47,500 nucleotides of DNA from the NCBI RefSeq assembly GCF_004923295.1, contig NZ_CP039635.1, forward strand, positions 1,030,001 through 1,077,500. The letters run 5' to 3'. Shown piece after piece: positions 44,790 through 47,500 of this stretch (the stretch's first letter is position 1; each line of letters begins with the position of its first letter). A model generated the notes under the pieces. The model worked only from the letters and a program-made list of their open reading frames with translations, ran no database searches and was not told the origin of the DNA. The position numbers and the translations under genes are program-made. The DNA comes from Azospirillum sp. TSH100. GTDB taxonomy: Bacteria > Pseudomonadota > Alphaproteobacteria > Azospirillales > Azospirillaceae.

Positions 44790-47201
44790 ATGCCCGCGAT
44801 CCAGCCGTCCTCCGCCGATCTCGCCTGCCTGGCCGAGCTGGAGCGCAAGGTCCTCTGGCTCGCGTCCTGGACCATCCACAACGCCAACCATGTCCGCTCC
44901 AACCTGGATGGACTGAAGATCGGCGGCCATCAGGCCTCCAGCGCCTCGATGTCGACCATCCTGACGGCGCTTTATTTCTCGGCCCTGCGGCCGGAGGACC
45001 GGGTGGCGGTGAAACCCCATGCGAGCCCGATCTTCCACGCCATCCAGTATCTGCTGGGCAACCAGACGCGGGAGAAGCTGGAGAATTTCCGCGGCTACAA
45101 GGGCGCCCAGTCCTACCCGTCCCGCACCAAGGACGTGGACGACGTCGATTTCTCCACCGGTTCGGTCGGGCTGGGAGTGGCGCAGACCCTCTTCGCCTCG
45201 CTGGTGCAGGATTACCTGAAGGCCAAGGGCTGGGCCGCCGGCCTGCCGGAAGGCCGCATGGTCTCGCTGGTCGGCGACGCCGAGATGGACGAGGGCAACA
45301 TCTTCGAAGCCCTGCAGGAGGGTTGGAAGCATGGCGTGCGCAACACCTGGTGGATCGTCGACTACAACCGCCAGAGCCTGGATGCGGTGATCCGTGAAGG
45401 GCTGTGGGAGCGGCTGGAGAACATCTTCCGCGCCTTCGGCTGGGACGTGGTGATCCTGAAATACGGCACCCTGATGCAGGAGGCGTTCAAGGAGCCGGGC
45501 GGCGAGCGCCTGCGCCACTGGATCGACACCTGCCCCAACCAGCTCTATTCCGCCCTGACCTATCAGGGGGGCGCCGCGTGGCGCCGCCGCCTGATGGACG
45601 ATCTCGGCGACCAGGGCGATGTGACCCGCCTGATCGAGCGTCGCAACGACGAGGAACTGGCCCGGCTGATGGGCAATCTCGGCGGCCATGACCTGCCGTC
45701 GCTGCTGGAGGCGTTTGCCCAGGCCCGCACCCACGACCGGCCGGTCTGCTTCATCGCCTATACCGTGAAAGGCTTCGGCCTGCCGCTGGCCGGCCACAAG
45801 GACAACCATTCCGGCCTGCTGACCCGCGAGCAGATGGACGGCTTCCGCGCCGCCAACAAGGTCCGTCCCGGCCATGAATGGGACCGTTTCGAAGGCCTCG
45901 CCCTGCCGGAAGCCGTCCTGGGGGAGTTCCTGCGCCGGGTTCCCTTCGCGCAGAAGGGCCGCCGCCGCTACGAGGCGCCGGCGGTGGCCGTGCCGGCCGC
46001 GCTGGCGGTGCCGACGCAGAAGAGCCTGTCGACCCAGGCCGCCTTCGGCCTGATCCTGAACGAGATCGGGCGGGAACGCTCGGCGCTGGCCGAACGCATC
46101 GTCACCACGGCACCCGACGTCACCGTCTCCACCAACCTCGGCGCCTGGGTGAACCGCCGCGGCCTGTTCGCCAGGAACGAACTGGCCGACCTGTTCAAGA
46201 AGGAACGAATCCCCTCCACCTACAGCTGGGAATTCTCGCCGAAGGGCCAGCATCTGGAACTGGGCATCGCGGAGTCCAACCTGTTCATCCTGCTGTCGGC
46301 GCTCGGTCTGTCGCACAGCCTGTTCGGGGAGCGGTTGCTGCCGATCGGCACCGTCTACGACCCCTTCATCATGCGCGGTGCCGACCAGCTGAATTATGCC
46401 TGCTATCAGGATGCTCGCTTCATGCTGGTGGCGACGCCGTCCGGCATCACACTGGCGCCGGAGGGCGGAGCGCATCAGTCCATCGCCACGCCGCTGGTCG
46501 GCATGGCGCAGGACGGGCTGGCCTATTTCGAGCCGGCTTTCGCCGACGAGTTGGCCGTGGTTATGCGCTGGGCCTTCGACTACATGCAGCGGGACGGCGA
46601 GGGTGCCCCTGGCGAGCGCAACTGGCTGCGCGACGAGACCGGCGGGTCTGTCTATCTACGCCTGTCCTCCCGCGCGCTGGAGCAGCCGATCCGGACGATG
46701 GACGAGGAACTCGCCCGCGACATCGTCGATGGTGCCTATTGGTTGCGCAAGCCGGGGCCGAACGCCCAGGTGGTGATCGCCTATACCGGCGCCGTGGCAT
46801 CGGAGGCCATCACCGCCGTCGGCATGCTGGGGGAGGACCGGCGCGATGTCGGGTTGCTGGCGGTGACCTCCGCCGACCGCCTGCATGCCGGCTGGAGTGC
46901 TGCCCAGCGGGCGCGAGAGCGTGGTCTCGGCCATGCACGGGGTCATATCGAACGCCTGCTCGACGGGGTGCCGCCCCATTGCGCTCTGATCACCGTGGTG
47001 GACGGCCACCCGACGACGCTGGGCTGGCTGGGTTCCGTTGGCGGCCACCGCACGCGGGCGCTGGGGGTGGAGCATTTCGGTCAGACCGGAACCATCGCCG
47101 ACCTTTATCGCCATTACGGCATTGATGCCCGCGGCATCGCCGCGGCGGCGGAGGCCGTCTCTCCCGGCCGGCCGGTCCGTTACTTGCGTGCGATTGGCTG
47201 A
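44790..47201 (+). CDS. AceE-like E1 component of a 2-oxoacid dehydrogenase (homodimeric type)
   Basis: 803 residues, shorter than AceE (about 887). The first half resembles AceE (NANHVRSNLDGLKIGGHQASSASM; ThDP-binding GDAEMDEGN at 162-170, with Ala in place of the second Gly of GDG; YTVKGFGLPLAGHKDNHSG). The transketolase-like second half follows (KGQHLELGIAESN, about 490; EGGAHQS, about 560). It would decarboxylate a 2-oxoacid for transfer to lipoyl E2, but no E2 or E3 gene is beside it. With the divergent Lrp-type gene it resembles the Pseudomonas mdeR-mdeB pair, in which the E1 acts on 2-oxobutyrate. That function is a suggestion from context; PDH activity is equally possible. Confidence 0.88.
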   Translation: MPAIQPSSADLACLAELERKVLWLASWTIHNANHVRSNLDGLKIGGHQASSASMSTILTALYFSALRPEDRVAVKPHASPIFHAIQYLLGNQTREKLENFRGYKGAQSYPSRTKDVDDVDFSTGSVGLGVAQTLFASLVQDYLKAKGWAAGLPEGRMVSLVGDAEMDEGNIFEALQEGWKHGVRNTWWIVDYNRQSLDAVIREGLWERLENIFRAFGWDVVILKYGTLMQEAFKEPGGERLRHWIDTCPNQLYSALTYQGGAAWRRRLMDDLGDQGDVTRLIERRNDEELARLMGNLGGHDLPSLLEAFAQARTHDRPVCFIAYTVKGFGLPLAGHKDNHSGLLTREQMDGFRAANKVRPGHEWDRFEGLALPEAVLGEFLRRVPFAQKGRRRYEAPAVAVPAALAVPTQKSLSTQAAFGLILNEIGRERSALAERIVTTAPDVTVSTNLGAWVNRRGLFARNELADLFKKERIPSTYSWEFSPKGQHLELGIAESNLFILLSALGLSHSLFGERLLPIGTVYDPFIMRGADQLNYACYQDARFMLVATPSGITLAPEGGAHQSIATPLVGMAQDGLAYFEPAFADELAVVMRWAFDYMQRDGEGAPGERNWLRDETGGSVYLRLSSRALEQPIRTMDEELARDIVDGAYWLRKPGPNAQVVIAYTGAVASEAITAVGMLGEDRRDVGLLAVTSADRLHAGWSAAQRARERGLGHARGHIERLLDGVPPHCALITVVDGHPTTLGWLGSVGGHRTRALGVEHFGQTGTIADLYRHYGIDARGIAAAAEAVSPGRPVRYLRAIG

Positions 47202-47290
47202 ATTGTCAGCCTCCAGCCTGCACATGACGGGTGGCCTGAAGCGCAGGCTGTGGCATGCTGTTGAACGGATTTGGCGACAGGACATGACAG

Positions 47291-47500
47291 ATGCTGTGGA
47301 GAGCCGAAGTCGGTGAAGACCTGTTCGGGATGGGGCGGAATCGTCGTTTTCATTCGTCCCGGCGATCGGTCGGCGTGGTGCTGGCGGCCTTTGCAGTCTG
47401 CATGATGATTGCGGGTGGTGCATCGGTTGCCAGGGCCGATGTCCCTCCGCGATTCTCTGCAGCATTGGAACCGATGACCGACGCTGAGGCGGTGGGCATG
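47291..47500 (+). CDS. Secreted protein of unknown function, truncated by the window edge
   Basis: An open frame of 70 codons runs to the last base. Starts are ATG 47291 (after AGGACATGACAG) or ATG 47330. From the second start, RRFHSSRRSVGVVLAAFAVCMMIAGGASVARA is a basic n-region with a hydrophobic core, ending in an A-x-A-like signal-peptidase site (ARA|DV); the RR could also suit Tat export. The mature part begins DVPPRFSAALEPMTDAEAVGM. No family is recognisable from the visible portion. Confidence 0.6.
   Translation, partial: MLWRAEVGEDLFGMGRNRRFHSSRRSVGVVLAAFAVCMMIAGGASVARADVPPRFSAALEPMTDAEAVGM

Overview
The window is high-GC DNA with the dense, ATGA-coupled operons and rRNA signature of an alphaproteobacterium. 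The rRNA sequences, kdpFABCDE, a pel operon, a Pls/PosA-type synthetase and Trx-type ArsC together suggest a Rhodospirillales member, probably Azospirillum or a relative. That assignment is inferred from gene content, because no database search was possible. The window opens inside an rrn operon (3' end of 23S rRNA, then 5S rRNA and a strong terminator).

Layout: (1) 1-1.1 kb, rRNA. (2) 1.1-3.5 kb, a small hypothetical gene divergent from a ThDP-dependent pyruvate-oxidase-like enzyme. (3) 3.5-11.7 kb, a complete minus-strand potassium-uptake operon: a 27-codon membrane ORF, kdpF, kdpA, kdpB, kdpC, kdpD, kdpE. (4) 12.0-12.5 kb, a stand-alone receiver-domain protein with its own promoter. (5) 12.6-28.2 kb, a Pel-type exopolysaccharide operon in the canonical A-B-C-D-E-F-G order. 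It is led by a sugar-nucleotide epimerase and ends with an unrecognised exported protein. Here PelA is two exported proteins (hydrolase and deacetylase) and PelB is two proteins (membrane-anchored TPR and outer-membrane barrel). The barrel gene carries an in-frame palindromic repeat inside its signal-peptide region, and a second copy of that repeat follows the operon. (6) 28.5-30.9 kb, a ycjX-ycjF pair. (7) 30.9-37.0 kb, minus-strand single genes: arsC-like, pirin, a PilJ-type histidine kinase, an RluA-type pseudouridine synthase, a ccdAB toxin-antitoxin pair and class I fumarase. (8) 37.2-41.3 kb, a 1368-residue Pls/PosA-family amino-acid-polymerising synthetase. (9) 42.0-44.2 kb, an SDR-MFS operon behind a palindromic operator. 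(10) 44.2-47.2 kb, an Lrp-type regulator divergent from an AceE-like E1 enzyme. (11) A truncated secreted-protein gene at the right edge.

How they work together: KdpD/KdpE should control kdp through a candidate direct-repeat site upstream. In the pel operon, the epimerase would supply UDP-GalNAc-type precursor, PelF/PelG with PelD/PelE would polymerise and move the chain across the inner membrane under c-di-GMP control (the RxxD motif of PelD is intact), the PelA pair would modify and trim it in the periplasm, and the TPR, barrel and PelC would export it. The Pls-like enzyme could make a second cationic polymer.

The most unusual points are the double fission of PelA and PelB, the repeat inside the barrel signal peptide, the extra terminal pel gene, the Pls-type synthetase and several overlooked mini-ORFs in the kdp operon.
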